NCBI RefSeq assembly: GCF_002812485.1
Contig: NZ_CP025003.1
Span: forward strand, 2,852,001-2,916,000
Source of the DNA: Dickeya fangzhongdai
GTDB taxonomy: Bacteria > Pseudomonadota > Gammaproteobacteria > Enterobacterales > Enterobacteriaceae
Direction of reading: 5' to 3'
Length of the DNA: 64,000 bases
Shown: positions 55,873 through 64,000 of the stretch, in pieces
How positions within the stretch are numbered: the first letter of the stretch is position 1
Layout of the letters: each line of letters opens with the position of its first letter
Made by a program: the position numbers and the translations under genes
The notes under the pieces: generated by a model
Databases searched by the model: none
What the model was told of the DNA's origin: nothing
Seen by the model: the letters and a program-made list of their open reading frames with translations, nothing else

Positions 55873-56310
55873 ATGAAACGAAACAGCGCTCTTCTTTTAC
55901 TTCTCCTGCTCCCGCTGACAGTCATAGCGAATGACGCTCAGGAAATGAATCCCTACAATGCGTTAAGCGATCAAGCTGAACAAGGATTATGCAAAGACCT
56001 TTATGAACACGGCATTTATCTTGAAATGACACAATGCTCATACCGGTTACAAGAAGACTCGGAGCAAAAACTTAAACAACAACTGGACCTATTAAATAAC
56101 GCCCTGAAAACCGCAGGAGATACCAAACGTCTCGCATTGCTGGCAGAAGAACAGGCAGAATGGGAAAAATACCGGGCGACACGATGCCGTTTTCGTGGCC
56201 TACACGTCATTCCAGAAAGCAGAGTATACTATGATTGGCTGGCTACCTGTCAGGCGGCAGAAAACTATCGTCGGATAGAAACGCTAGACAGCGAACCTGG
56301 AATGCCGTAA
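55873..56310 (+). CDS. LprI-like (DUF1311) exported protein, putative immunity 2
   Basis: This 145-residue protein has a signal peptide (MKRNSALLLLLLLPLTVIA). The mature part has GLCKDLYEHGIYLEMTQCSY, EQAEWEKYRATRCRFRG and CQAAENYRRIETLDSEPG. It aligns throughout with the preceding gene but differs at most positions. The two are old paralogs rather than a recent copy. AAGGA precedes the ATG. It may inhibit the same toxin, a related toxin, or its other domain. Confidence 0.75.
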   Translation: MKRNSALLLLLLLPLTVIANDAQEMNPYNALSDQAEQGLCKDLYEHGIYLEMTQCSYRLQEDSEQKLKQQLDLLNNALKTAGDTKRLALLAEEQAEWEKYRATRCRFRGLHVIPESRVYYDWLATCQAAENYRRIETLDSEPGMP

Positions 56311-56428
56311 GCCATTTTTGTCACCCTCGTGTTTATGTGCCGCCAGACTCCCCTGGCGCGCACTTAATGGTACACTTAGCCCCCAGCAATGCTGGAGCAC
56401 CGGCCCCATGAACACGAGTTACCGTTAA

Positions 56429-57370
56429 ATGTCAGAAAATCAATCCGTTACACCCAAGCAGCAGTACAACCTCAACAAATTGCAAAAGCGCCTGCGTCGC
56501 AACGTAGGTGAAGCGATCGCCGATTTCAATATGATCGAAGACGGCGATCGGATCATGGTGTGCCTGTCCGGCGGCAAAGACAGCTATACCATGCTGGAGA
56601 TCCTGCGCAATCTGCAGCAAAGCGCGCCGGTGAATTTCTCGCTGGTGGCGGTGAATCTGGACCAGAAGCAGCCGGGGTTCCCGGAGCATGTGCTGCCGCA
56701 GTATCTGGACAGCATCGGCGTTGAGTACAAGATTGTGGAAGAGAATACCTACGGCATCGTCAAAGAGAAGATTCCGGAAGGCAAGACCACCTGTTCGCTT
56801 TGCTCGCGCCTGCGCCGCGGCATTCTGTACCGCACCGCCACCGAACTGGGCGCCACCAAGATTGCGCTCGGCCACCACCGTGACGATATCCTGCAAACGC
56901 TGTTTCTGAATATGTTCTACGGCGGCAAACTGAAAGGCATGCCGCCGAAACTGGTGAGCGACGACGGTAAACATGTGGTGATCCGCCCGCTGGCGTACTG
57001 CCGTGAAAAAGACATTGAACGTTTTGCCGACGCGCGCCAGTTCCCGATCATCCCGTGTAATCTGTGCGGCTCGCAGCCCAACCTGCAACGCCAGGTGATC
57101 AAGGACATGCTGCGTGACTGGGACAAACGCTATCCCGGCCGAATCGAAACCATGTTCAGCGCCATGCAGAATGCGGTGCCGTCGCATCTGTGCGACACCA
57201 ACCTGTTCGATTTCAAATCGATTCGTCAGGGCAGCGAGGTGGTGGACGGCGGCGATCTGGCGTTCGACCGTGAAGACATGCCATCACAGCCGGTAGGCTG
57301 GCAGCCGGATGAGGATGAAGAAGACAACGCCCGCCCGCTGGAGCGACTGAACGTACTGGAGATTCGTTAA
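56429..57370 (+). CDS. ttcA: tRNA 2-thiocytidine biosynthesis protein TtcA
   Basis: This 313-residue protein (E. coli TtcA is 311) has the PP-loop SGGKDSY that activates tRNA cytidine 32 by adenylation. [10 protein letters not shown] and PCNLCGSQ supply the cysteines of the iron-sulfur cluster. [20 protein letters not shown] is a conserved block. It adds the s2C32 modification using IscS sulfur. It stands next to the fnrS-zntB pair, near their usual enterobacterial neighbourhood. Confidence 0.96.
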   Translation: MSENQSVTPKQQYNLNKLQKRLRRNVGEAIADFNMIEDGDRIMVCLSGGKDSYTMLEILRNLQQSAPVNFSLVAVNLDQKQPGFPEHVLPQYLDSIGVEYKIVEENTYGIVKEKIPEGKTTCSLCSRLRRGILYRTATELGATKIALGHHRDDILQTLFLNMFYGGKLKGMPPKLVSDDGKHVVIRPLAYCREKDIERFADARQFPIIPCNLCGSQPNLQRQVIKDMLRDWDKRYPGRIETMFSAMQNAVPSHLCDTNLFDFKSIRQGSEVVDGGDLAFDREDMPSQPVGWQPDEDEEDNARPLERLNVLEIR

Positions 57371-57515
57371 TTCACCGGCGGCTTCACGGCCGCCAACGTC
57401 CCCTCTCTCCGTCATGCTGTCTTTCCTGATAAAAACGGCTGTTCAGACGAGACTCTTGCATTCACAGACTCGCATAGGCACTCGTTCAAGCATGGCGCGT
57501 GTCGGAATCGCGGGC

Positions 57516-57635
57516 AAAAAAAAAGCCGACAAAACGTCGGCATGGTGTGAATTAATTGTGCTATGCAGTAATTCAAAAAAGGAAGTAAGACAATATGGAG
57601 CGCAACGCCCATCGCTTGACGTTGCATTCACCTGC
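57516..57635 (-). ncRNA. fnrS: Small RNA FnrS
   Basis: On the minus strand the RNA starts GCAGGTGAATGCAACGTCAA at 57635 and continues with the conserved GCGATGGGCGTTGCGCTCC region. It then has TTACTTCCTTTTTTGAATTAC and a terminal hairpin GCCGAC/GTCGGC (57525-57541) with a run of T. This matches E. coli FnrS (about 122 nt) closely from memory. FnrS is made without oxygen, needs Hfq and represses aerobic metabolism and oxidative stress mRNAs. It lies downstream of zntB and convergent with ttcA. Confidence 0.93.
57517..57541 (-). terminator. FnrS intrinsic terminator
   Basis: GCCGAC/GTCGGC stem with a 5-nt loop, followed on the minus strand by at least eight T. Confidence 0.9.
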
Positions 57636-57670
57636 GAGAAGGATAGTGCCGCAGACATAGACCAAAAATG

Positions 57671-57684
57671 TTGATATTGCGCAA
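57671..57684 (-). promoter_or_regulatory. FNR box for fnrS
   Basis: On the minus strand TTGCGCAATATCAA matches TTGAT-N4-ATCAA at 8 of 10 positions. Its centre is about 42 bp before the inferred FnrS start, the class II activator position. TATCCT is a candidate -10. Confidence 0.8.
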
Positions 57685-57752
57685 TATTAACAATGGTTTT
57701 TATCGCCGCCGGCGGTTGTGTGATATCCCACGCAATAATTTCGCCATGCCAC

Positions 57753-58739
57753 TCACAACCATTTACTGCGTTTTAACCACCAGGCAACGCCGCTGACCAA
57801 CAACACCAACATCAGGCAGAATACGCCAAATCCGATGCCGCTGTTGGCTCCCGGAATCCCGCCCAGATTGACGCCAAACAACCCGGTCAAAAAAGTAGTA
57901 GGCAGGAAAACCATCGCCAGCAACGACATGGTATACGTGCGCCGGTTCATGGCGTCGGTCATCAGCGTGGTGATTTCATCGGCAATCACTGTCGTACGGG
58001 CGATACTGGCGTCCAGATCTTCCAGACCGCGGCCGAGACGTTCGGCAATCTCCTGCATGCGGCGGCGGTCGTCATCCTGCATCCAGCCAAACTTCTCGCC
58101 GGATAAGCGCGAGAAAATATCACGCTGCGGCGTCATATAGCGACGTAACACAATCAGTTGTTTGCGAATCAGCGCCAGTTCGCCGCGCGGCGGAATGCGC
58201 TGTTCCAGCAACGCATCTTCCAGATCGATGATTTTTTCGTGCAGCTCATCAATGAACTCACTGGTGTGATCCGTTAACGCCTCGGCGATAGACACTATCC
58301 AGTCGCCGCTGTTGGCAGGGCCGTTGCCCTCTTTCAGATCGCTCATCACCTCATCAATCGCCGCCACTTTACGGCGCCGGGTGGAGACAATCAGGCGGTC
58401 GGAGATAAACACCCGAATCGCCACCAGCTCATCCGGCCGGGCGTTAGGGTTGTAATTGATGCTGCGCAGGGTCACCAGCGTGCCTTCGCCAAGCCGTACT
58501 ACACGAGGACGCGCACTCTCCCCCGCCAGCGCGTTACGTACGCTATCCGGCAACAGGGTGGTTTCATGCAGCCAGCGCACACTGGCCGGTTGCGTCGAGT
58601 CAAGATGCAGCCAGGCAGGCAGCTCCGCTTCCTCGCCCAGAGCGCTCTCCACCAGCGGCAGAATGCCTCCCTTGCCGTCCAACTGACAGGTAAAGACGGC
58701 GCCGGTGTGTCGGATAGCTTTATTTTCAGTCACTTCCAC
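57753..58739 (-). CDS. zntB: Zinc transporter ZntB (CorA family)
   Basis: This 328-residue transporter (E. coli ZntB is 327) has a large cytoplasmic N-terminal domain and two C-terminal membrane helices. Between them lies [14 protein letters not shown], whose GVN corresponds to the CorA/ZntB GxN signature. [20 protein letters not shown] is a conserved cytoplasmic helix. It moves zinc across the inner membrane. The GTG at 58739 has GGAG 7 bp upstream. The adjacent fnrS and ttcA support the identity. Confidence 0.94.
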   Translation of the reverse strand: MEVTENKAIRHTGAVFTCQLDGKGGILPLVESALGEEAELPAWLHLDSTQPASVRWLHETTLLPDSVRNALAGESARPRVVRLGEGTLVTLRSINYNPNARPDELVAIRVFISDRLIVSTRRRKVAAIDEVMSDLKEGNGPANSGDWIVSIAEALTDHTSEFIDELHEKIIDLEDALLEQRIPPRGELALIRKQLIVLRRYMTPQRDIFSRLSGEKFGWMQDDDRRRMQEIAERLGRGLEDLDASIARTTVIADEITTLMTDAMNRRTYTMSLLAMVFLPTTFLTGLFGVNLGGIPGANSGIGFGVFCLMLVLLVSGVAWWLKRSKWL

Positions 58740-58887
58740 ACGTTATCTCCCTCTATGCACACGGCGTCCATCTTACTGTCTGCATCAATGACTGCAATCG
58801 GAAAGGGATGCATCCTCCGCTGCACCGTGCCTGGGCGGAGTGGCAGGCGCAACACCGTGTGCAACAAACGGTATGAAAGCCCGCCAG

Positions 58888-60519
58888 TCAGTGTTTCAAA
58901 ATATAGAGCGTCTGGCTGTAGGCAACATCCTCAGGGTTAGTGATGGGATACCCTTTCACCCAGGGTTTAATCAACCGCCCGTTGGTGTACTGGTAAATCG
59001 GCGCAATTGGCGCCTGCTCCGCCAAAATCTGCTCGGCGCGGTTGTAATCCTCGGTCAGTATCTTTCGGTCAGTCTGCCCGGCGGTATCCGCCATCAGTCG
59101 ATCATAATCGGCGTTGTTGAAACGGGCGATATTGCCGCTATGACTGGCGGTCAGCAGCGACAGGAAGGTAGACGGCTCGTTGTAATCGCCGACCCAGGAG
59201 GCGCGTATGACATCAAAATTCCCCGTATTGCGGCTGTCGATGTAGGTTTTCCATTCCTGATTCACCAGTTTCACGTCTACGCCGAGCTTGGTTTTCCACA
59301 TCGACGCGACGGCGATGGCGATTTTTTGATGCACTTCCTGCGTATTGTACAGCAGCGTCAGTTTCAGCGGTTTGGACGGACCATACCCGGCCGCCGCCAT
59401 CAACGCTTTGGCCTGCATATCCAGTTCGGCCTGCGAATACTGCTGCAGTTGCCCCGGCTGCGGTTTGAACCCGGCGGTGACATCCGGCGTAAAGCGATAG
59501 GCCGGTTTCTCGCCGGTTCCCAACACTTTCCCGGCGATAATCTTACGGTCGATGGCATAAGACAGCGCCTTGCGTACCCGCACGTCGTTGGTCGGCGCGC
59601 GCTGCGTGTTGAACGCATAGTAGTAAGTACCGAGCTGGTCCGGGGTAAAGATCTGCCCCGGCAGATCCTTCAGCAGTTTCTGGTACTGATTCTTGGGAAA
59701 CGACTCGGTGATGTCGATATCACCGGCCTGATAGCGCTTGGTGGCGTTGGATTCCTGATTGATCGGCACAAAGGTGACCTGCGTCAGCCGGGTATTGGCG
59801 TGATCCCAGTAATGGCTATTCGGCACCAGCACCAGTTTTTCATTGACCACCCGATCTTTGAGCACGAATGCGCCGTTACCCACCAGATTGCCCGGTTTGA
59901 TCCACTCATTGCCGTATTTTTCCACCGTGGCCTGATGCACCGGATAAAGGCTGAAATTAGCCATCAGACTGATGAAATAAGGCACCGGCTTACTCAGTTG
60001 CACCTTTAACGTGTGATCGTCAACCGCAATGACGCCCAGCTTGTCGGCGGGCAGCTTGCCGGCCAGGATATCATCAGCATTGACGATCCCCGCCAGCCGG
60101 ATAAACCAGCTAAACGGCGAGGTATTTTGCGGCGTCGCCAGTCGCCGCCAGCTGTAGACAAAATCTTTAGCGGTGACCGGATCGCCGTTCGACCAGCGCG
60201 CATCAGGGCGCAGAGTAAAAATGAAGGTGCGGTTATCGTTAGTCTGCCAGCGCTGGGCGACGCCGGGAATCGGGTTACCCTGCGCGTCCTGATTCACCAG
60301 CCCTTCGAACAGGTCGCGAATCACCTGAATCTCCGGCAAACCAACCGCTTTAATCGGGTCCAGCGAAGCCGGTTCATCCTTGATATGACGGACGATCTCC
60401 TGTCGGTCCGCCAGAACGGCGCCGGGAGGAACCTGCGCCGCGCCCGCCGGGATTATCAAGGCTATCATCAGCACGGCGGAAACCACGCCCACGGAAACTG
60501 CGGAATAACGAAATTGCAT
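58888..60519 (-). CDS. mppA: Murein tripeptide-binding protein MppA
   Basis: This 543-residue periplasmic solute-binding protein (E. coli MppA is 537) has a signal peptide ending in GAAQ. DEPASLDPIKAVGLPEIQVI, FEGLVNQ, VYSWRRLATPQ, DIDITESFPKNQYQKLLKDL and FDVIRASWVGDYNEPSTFLS match E. coli nearly word for word. It binds the murein peptide L-Ala-D-Glu-mDAP for uptake through Opp permeases. AAGGA precedes the ATG. Its close relation to OppA is resolved by these segments and by the divergent mpaA. Confidence 0.95.
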   Translation of the reverse strand: MQFRYSAVSVGVVSAVLMIALIIPAGAAQVPPGAVLADRQEIVRHIKDEPASLDPIKAVGLPEIQVIRDLFEGLVNQDAQGNPIPGVAQRWQTNDNRTFIFTLRPDARWSNGDPVTAKDFVYSWRRLATPQNTSPFSWFIRLAGIVNADDILAGKLPADKLGVIAVDDHTLKVQLSKPVPYFISLMANFSLYPVHQATVEKYGNEWIKPGNLVGNGAFVLKDRVVNEKLVLVPNSHYWDHANTRLTQVTFVPINQESNATKRYQAGDIDITESFPKNQYQKLLKDLPGQIFTPDQLGTYYYAFNTQRAPTNDVRVRKALSYAIDRKIIAGKVLGTGEKPAYRFTPDVTAGFKPQPGQLQQYSQAELDMQAKALMAAAGYGPSKPLKLTLLYNTQEVHQKIAIAVASMWKTKLGVDVKLVNQEWKTYIDSRNTGNFDVIRASWVGDYNEPSTFLSLLTASHSGNIARFNNADYDRLMADTAGQTDRKILTEDYNRAEQILAEQAPIAPIYQYTNGRLIKPWVKGYPITNPEDVAYSQTLYILKH

Positions 60520-60910
60520 GTTGTGTCCTTAAACCAAAGAGGCCCTGCCTTCGCCAGCCCGCCGCATCAAATCGACGCTGCGGGAGGGATTCAGGAACGA
60601 CCGGGAGTCATCTCTGCGCCCGGAAAGCGGTACGCGATCATCACCGGTCCAAAAAAGAATCCGTCTATACCCGGTATACTTCAGGTTGCGGGCGCGCAAG
60701 CTGCCCGGCGCCCCAGAGCATTTAGGGCATATCTACTGAAAAAATCGTTATCAGGCTGGAAGTTATCATAGTCTCAAACCTGCCCTTCCAGCCAGTGGCG
60801 CGGTACCGGTTTGCGGAGCGTCCCGCGATTTCGGGCATGCTCCCGCGGCCAGCATGGATTTTTTGTTATCATCAGGCAAAACACTGCCGACTATTGTTCA
60901 GGATACCGCC
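60520..60910. other. Divergent intergenic region, mppA/mpaA
   Basis: No gene is supported. It should hold both promoters. At 60666-60700 it contains a TATACTTCAGGTTGCGGGCGCG segment resembling an arm of the dispersed repeat at 19302-19410. Confidence 0.45.
60666..60700. repeat. Arm of dispersed intergenic repeat
   Basis: GGTATACTTCAGGTTGCGGG followed by CGCGCAAGCTGC resembles the right arm of the palindromic element at 19384-19409. Confidence 0.45.
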
Positions 60911-61642
60911 ATGACAGACGCCGAGTTTCTTCATCGCCCCCGTACCGAACGCGGGTTCTTCGCTGCGCCGGGCCGGGAATATGGCCGTTCACGACTGGGG
61001 GCGCCACTGCTGTGGTTCCCGGCGGAAGTGGAAGGGAAACACAGCGGCTTGATCCTCGCCGGCACGCACGGCGACGAAACTGCATCGGTGGTGGCGCTCT
61101 CCTGCGCGTTGCGTACGCTACCGCCGGGCAGCCGGGCTCATCATGTGGTGCTGGCGGTCAACCCGGATGGCTGTCAGTTGGGCCTGCGCGCCAATGCCGG
61201 CGGCGTTGATCTCAACCGTAATTTCCCGGCGACCAACTGGCAGCCGAACGGCACCCTCTATCGCTGGAGCGAAGACACCCCGGTGCGCGACGTACAGCTC
61301 TCCACCGGCGATAGCCCCGGCTCCGAACCGGAAACCCAGGCGTTGTGCCGCCTGATCGACCAGTTGGCGCCGCCGTGGGTGGTGTCCTTTCATGAACCGC
61401 TGGCCTGCATCGACGATCCCCAACGTTCCGAGCTGGGCGGCTGGCTGGCGCGTGAATTCGCGCTGCCGCTGGTCGACAGCGTGGGATACCCAACGCCGGG
61501 TTCATTTGGCAGTTGGTGTGCCGAGCGCCACTTGCACTGCATCACCGCCGAGTTGCCGGTGATTGCCGCCGACAGCGCCAATCACCGCTATCTGACCGCC
61601 TTGACCCGGCTGCTGACCCATAATTTTTTATACCAATGTTGA
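60911..61642 (+). CDS. mpaA: Murein peptide amidase A (MpaA)
   Basis: This 243-residue zinc carboxypeptidase (E. coli MpaA is 242) cleaves the gamma-D-Glu-mDAP bond of murein tripeptide in the cytoplasm. The zinc ligands lie in AGTHGDETASVV (His and Glu) and VSFHEPLACIDDP (His). Substrate-binding is in NAGGVDLNRNFPATNW and the catalytic Glu near LHCITAELPV. It starts MTDAEFLHRPRTERG. The longer open frame from 60854 is not homologous. With divergent MppA it forms an import-and-digest pair for murein peptides. Confidence 0.95.
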   Translation: MTDAEFLHRPRTERGFFAAPGREYGRSRLGAPLLWFPAEVEGKHSGLILAGTHGDETASVVALSCALRTLPPGSRAHHVVLAVNPDGCQLGLRANAGGVDLNRNFPATNWQPNGTLYRWSEDTPVRDVQLSTGDSPGSEPETQALCRLIDQLAPPWVVSFHEPLACIDDPQRSELGGWLAREFALPLVDSVGYPTPGSFGSWCAERHLHCITAELPVIAADSANHRYLTALTRLLTHNFLYQC

Positions 61643-61697
61643 TCATGTTGCCCTACACTGATCGACATGTTAATCACCTGTAATGAAGGACGTAAGC

Positions 61698-62201
61698 ATG
61701 TCAACAAATGTACATTTCCAGGGTAACCCGGTGCCGGTAGCAGGATCTTTCCCGGCGGCCGGCGGTAAAGCACCGGCGTTTTCACTGGTTGCCAAAGACC
61801 TCTCTGACGTGGCGCTGAGCCACTACGCAGGCAAGCGCAAAGTCCTGAACATTTTCCCGAGCATCGATACCGGCGTGTGCGCCGCGTCCGTGCGTAAATT
61901 CAATCAGCTGGCATCCAGCCTGGATAATACCGTTGTACTTTGCATCTCCGCCGACCTGCCGTTCGCCCAGTCCCGCTTCTGCGGCGCTGAAGGCCTGAAC
62001 AATGTGGTGGTGCTGTCCACCCTGCGCGGCGCCGAATTCAAGGAAAACTACGGTGTGGCGATTGCCGAAGGCGCGCTGAAAGGCCTGACTGCACGCGCCG
62101 TCGTGGTGCTGGACGAAAACGACAACGTGCTGCACAGCGAACTGGTGAACGAAATCACCACCGAACCGGACTACGACGCAGCTATCGCCGTACTGAAATA
62201 A
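61698..62201 (+). CDS. tpx: Thiol peroxidase
   Basis: This 167-residue peroxiredoxin (E. coli Tpx is 168) has peroxidatic Cys61 in [15 protein letters not shown] and resolving Cys95 in [13 protein letters not shown]. The N-terminus has [12 protein letters not shown]. It reduces lipid and other hydroperoxides with thioredoxin. The ATG at 61698 has GAAGGA upstream. The gene follows mpaA by 55 bp, as in E. coli. Confidence 0.97.
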   Translation: MSTNVHFQGNPVPVAGSFPAAGGKAPAFSLVAKDLSDVALSHYAGKRKVLNIFPSIDTGVCAASVRKFNQLASSLDNTVVLCISADLPFAQSRFCGAEGLNNVVVLSTLRGAEFKENYGVAIAEGALKGLTARAVVVLDENDNVLHSELVNEITTEPDYDAAIAVLK

Positions 62202-62225
62202 GTTCGGTCCTCAATATCCGCGTTA

Positions 62226-62256
62226 ACCATGCCAGTCGACCGACTGGCATTTTTTT
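62226..62256 (+). terminator. Terminator after tpx
   Basis: ATGCCAGTCG / CGACTGGCAT stem followed by seven T. Confidence 0.92.
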
Positions 62257-62286
62257 ATCTAAACCGCCTTGCCGCCGTTATCTCCC

Positions 62287-63711
62287 TCAGGCTACTGATC
62301 GTGGGTGCGCCAGCGTCAGCCGGTTGCGTAACGCGCACAACACCAATACCAGCATCAGTCCCCATTCCGCCATCAGCGTAGCAATCAGCGCACTGGCAAA
62401 ATTTCCGCCGCTGGTATGCAGCATCTGCACCAGCACCGTACCCAGCACAATGGGCCCCAGCCCCAGCGACGCCTGTTGCATGGTGGAAAGCAGCGCGCTG
62501 CCCGCGCCGGCCTGATGCGTCTGCACATCAGACAGCCCAATGCGATAAAAGCTGCTGACGATAAACGCCTGACCAAAGCCAATCATCATGGTCGCGGGCA
62601 GCAATTGCAGCACCGACACCGGCCAGCGCCACGCCAGCGACGCCATCAGCAGCGCCAGTCCGCTCATCTGGATGGCGCATCCGGTCAGCAACGCCCCTAT
62701 ATTGCCAATGCGGGTGGTGAGACGGCCGCTGAACAGCGACGCAACAAAATAGGACAGCCCCAGTCCGATAAAGCTGTTGCCCGACTGCAGCGGGGTAAAA
62801 CCGGCGCCGGATTGCAGGGTGTAGGCAACGGCAAACATAAAGCCGCTCCAACTGGAGAAAAACAGCAGCGCCAGCAACAAACCGAAGCGGATCCCCGGCA
62901 GCCGAAACAGCGCAGGCGGCAGCAACGGCGCCGGCTGACGACGCTCCACCCGCCACAGCAGCGCAAACCACACCAGACTGCTCAGCAGTACCGCAACGCA
63001 GAACCACGGCCAGTGCCAGATTGGACCCAAGGCCAGCGGGAACAGCAGGCTAGCCAGCATTAGCGACAGCAGCACCGTACCGGGCATATCCAGCGCCACC
63101 GGTTTTTCGCCGCGGGTGTCCGGCAGACGCGACGGCGCCAACAGCAGCACCAGCAGGCAGACCGGCAGATTGACCAGAAACACACTGCGCCAGCCATAAC
63201 CAGCGATGTCCAACTGAATCAGAAAGCCGCCCAGTACCTGCCCGACCACGAAGGCCAGTCCGCCGATGGCGCTATAAAAACCCAGCGCCCGGGCATGCTC
63301 GCGCCCGCGCAGGCAGACATGAATGGTCGCCAGAATCTGCGGCACCACCAGCGCGGCGCCAATCCCCTGCAACGCTCGAGCCGCCAGCAACACCCATACC
63401 GCCTGAGCGATGCCGCACAACAGTGAAGCCACGCCGAACAGCGCCACGCCGGCAATGAACACCTGGCGGCGACCCAGGTTATCGCCCAGCCGGCCGCCCA
63501 TCGCCAGCGATACGGCAAATGCCACGCCATAAACCGACACCACCAGTTCCAGTTCAGCCGGGCTGGCGGAAAGTGAATGGGCGATCGCTTCCAGCGCCAC
63601 GTTAACGATCGAAAAATCGATCATCGGCAGCAGTTGGCCGGTCAGCAACACCATCAGGCCGATGCCGGTGAGCCCCTGTGAAAGTGAAACCTGTTTCATC
63701 GATGTACCCAT
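62287..63711 (-). CDS. DHA2-family MFS drug efflux transporter
   Basis: This 474-residue inner-membrane transporter has about 14 hydrophobic segments, typical of DHA2 (EmrB/QacA) drug:H+ antiporters. Motif A is in MGGRLGDNLGRRQVFIAG, and motif C-like glycine-rich segments are near GGLAFVVGQVLGGFLI. The N-terminal helix has LLPMIDFSIVNVALEAIA, the D1 motif. Substrates are unknown. An in-frame ATG at 63699 (MKQVSLSQ) is an alternative start. It is divergent from a regulator gene that probably controls it. Confidence 0.85.
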   Translation of the reverse strand: MGTSMKQVSLSQGLTGIGLMVLLTGQLLPMIDFSIVNVALEAIAHSLSASPAELELVVSVYGVAFAVSLAMGGRLGDNLGRRQVFIAGVALFGVASLLCGIAQAVWVLLAARALQGIGAALVVPQILATIHVCLRGREHARALGFYSAIGGLAFVVGQVLGGFLIQLDIAGYGWRSVFLVNLPVCLLVLLLAPSRLPDTRGEKPVALDMPGTVLLSLMLASLLFPLALGPIWHWPWFCVAVLLSSLVWFALLWRVERRQPAPLLPPALFRLPGIRFGLLLALLFFSSWSGFMFAVAYTLQSGAGFTPLQSGNSFIGLGLSYFVASLFSGRLTTRIGNIGALLTGCAIQMSGLALLMASLAWRWPVSVLQLLPATMMIGFGQAFIVSSFYRIGLSDVQTHQAGAGSALLSTMQQASLGLGPIVLGTVLVQMLHTSGGNFASALIATLMAEWGLMLVLVLCALRNRLTLAHPRSVA

Positions 63712-63833
63712 TGTGCTAATTCTGTGAGGCAGTTAGCATTATCGATAATTTAAACGGGTACCAGTTCCTGTTTATCCTGGTATAAAAACTACCTGTCTGT
63801 AACGATTCACCGCGTTATCCGGAGGCTCGCGCT

Positions 63834-64000
63834 ATGGTCATGACGATACCCACCCCACAGGCCGACACCCGTGTTACACCGTTGCAACCGGATAACCGCA
63901 AACGGCTGGGCGCGTTTTTGCGCGCACGACGTGAAAGCCTCGATCCACTGCGTCTGGGCCTGTCGCTACCTCGTAAACGGCGTACGCCGGGGCTACGCCG
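63834..64000 (+). CDS. XRE-family regulator, MmyB-type, cut by window end
   Basis: The 55 visible residues begin MVMTIPTPQADTRV and contain RKRLGAFLRARRESLDPLRL and RKRRTPGLR. This matches the N-terminal helix-turn-helix region of MmyB-like regulators, which have a C-terminal ligand-binding domain beyond this window. GGAGG lies 8 bp before the ATG. It is divergent from the efflux gene, the usual place for a local repressor or activator of such pumps. Confidence 0.75.
   Translation, partial: MVMTIPTPQADTRVTPLQPDNRKRLGAFLRARRESLDPLRLGLSLPRKRRTPGLR

Noticed and set aside
57414..57674. An 86-codon plus-strand open frame.
   Set aside because: It runs through FnrS and its terminator in antisense and resembles no protein.

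Overview
The window looks like chromosome of a Dickeya-type soft-rot enterobacterium (Enterobacterales, Pectobacteriaceae). It carries many E. coli-like housekeeping genes in recognisable neighbourhoods (rstAB-asr-ydgU-ydgD; hrpA-azoR; ydbH-ynbE; ldhA; ttcA-fnrS-zntB; mppA/mpaA-tpx). Four chemoreceptor genes in 64 kb and CheR-tether C-termini fit a motile plant-associated lifestyle. The genus is inferred from gene content and protein resemblance, not from a search.

Layout. 1-3460: a phytase-like secreted esterase (cut by the left edge), an AAHS-family aromatic acid transporter and smrA. 3538-11800: a P2-like phage tail remnant. It has two opposed tail-fibre tip modules around a Hin/Gin-type invertase, a fibre chaperone, sheath FI, tube FII, E/E' with a -1 frameshift site, a very short tape measure, U, D and an Ogr-type activator. 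No head, portal, lysis or baseplate (V, W, J, I) genes are present. 12111-21384: guaD, a GAF-PAS-PAS-GGDEF cyclase, a CheR-tethered chemoreceptor, an N-terminally shortened alginate-lyase-like gene, an Aer-like receptor and a small secreted protein. 21683-33976: pphA, a CLC channel, a five-gene peptide/nickel-type ABC importer, chaC, chaA with a structured leader, dauA and an unknown gene. 34217-38215: rstAB, then asr with a match to the RstA box inside the end of rstB, then ydgU and ydgD. 38486-51981: hrpA, azoR, ynbE-ydbH, a second Aer-like receptor, ldhA, a DUF333 lipoprotein and a fourth chemoreceptor. 52091-56310: an accessory island. 56429-64000: ttcA, the sRNA FnrS, zntB, mppA, mpaA, tpx, a DHA2 efflux pump and the start of a divergent XRE/MmyB-type regulator.

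The most interesting locus is 52994-56310. It encodes a 744-residue protein with no signal peptide, a long Pro/Ala linker, a Cys/His amidase-like (CHAP/NlpC-like) domain and a C-terminal pesticin/phage-lysozyme-like domain. Two paralogous exported LprI-like (DUF1311) proteins follow, a family linked to lysozyme inhibition. It reads as a dual cell-wall-degrading antibacterial effector with tandem immunity genes. The AT-rich 3' part suggests the muramidase and immunity genes arrived as a cassette. Second in interest are the stripped P2 tail module with its invertase and the structured chaA leader.

Functional links: MppA (murein tripeptide binding) and MpaA (murein tripeptide cleavage) are divergent neighbours. 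RstA probably drives asr. FnrS has an FNR-like box about 42 bp upstream of its inferred start. YnbE and YdbH form an envelope-spanning pair, but the usual third gene ydbL is missing.
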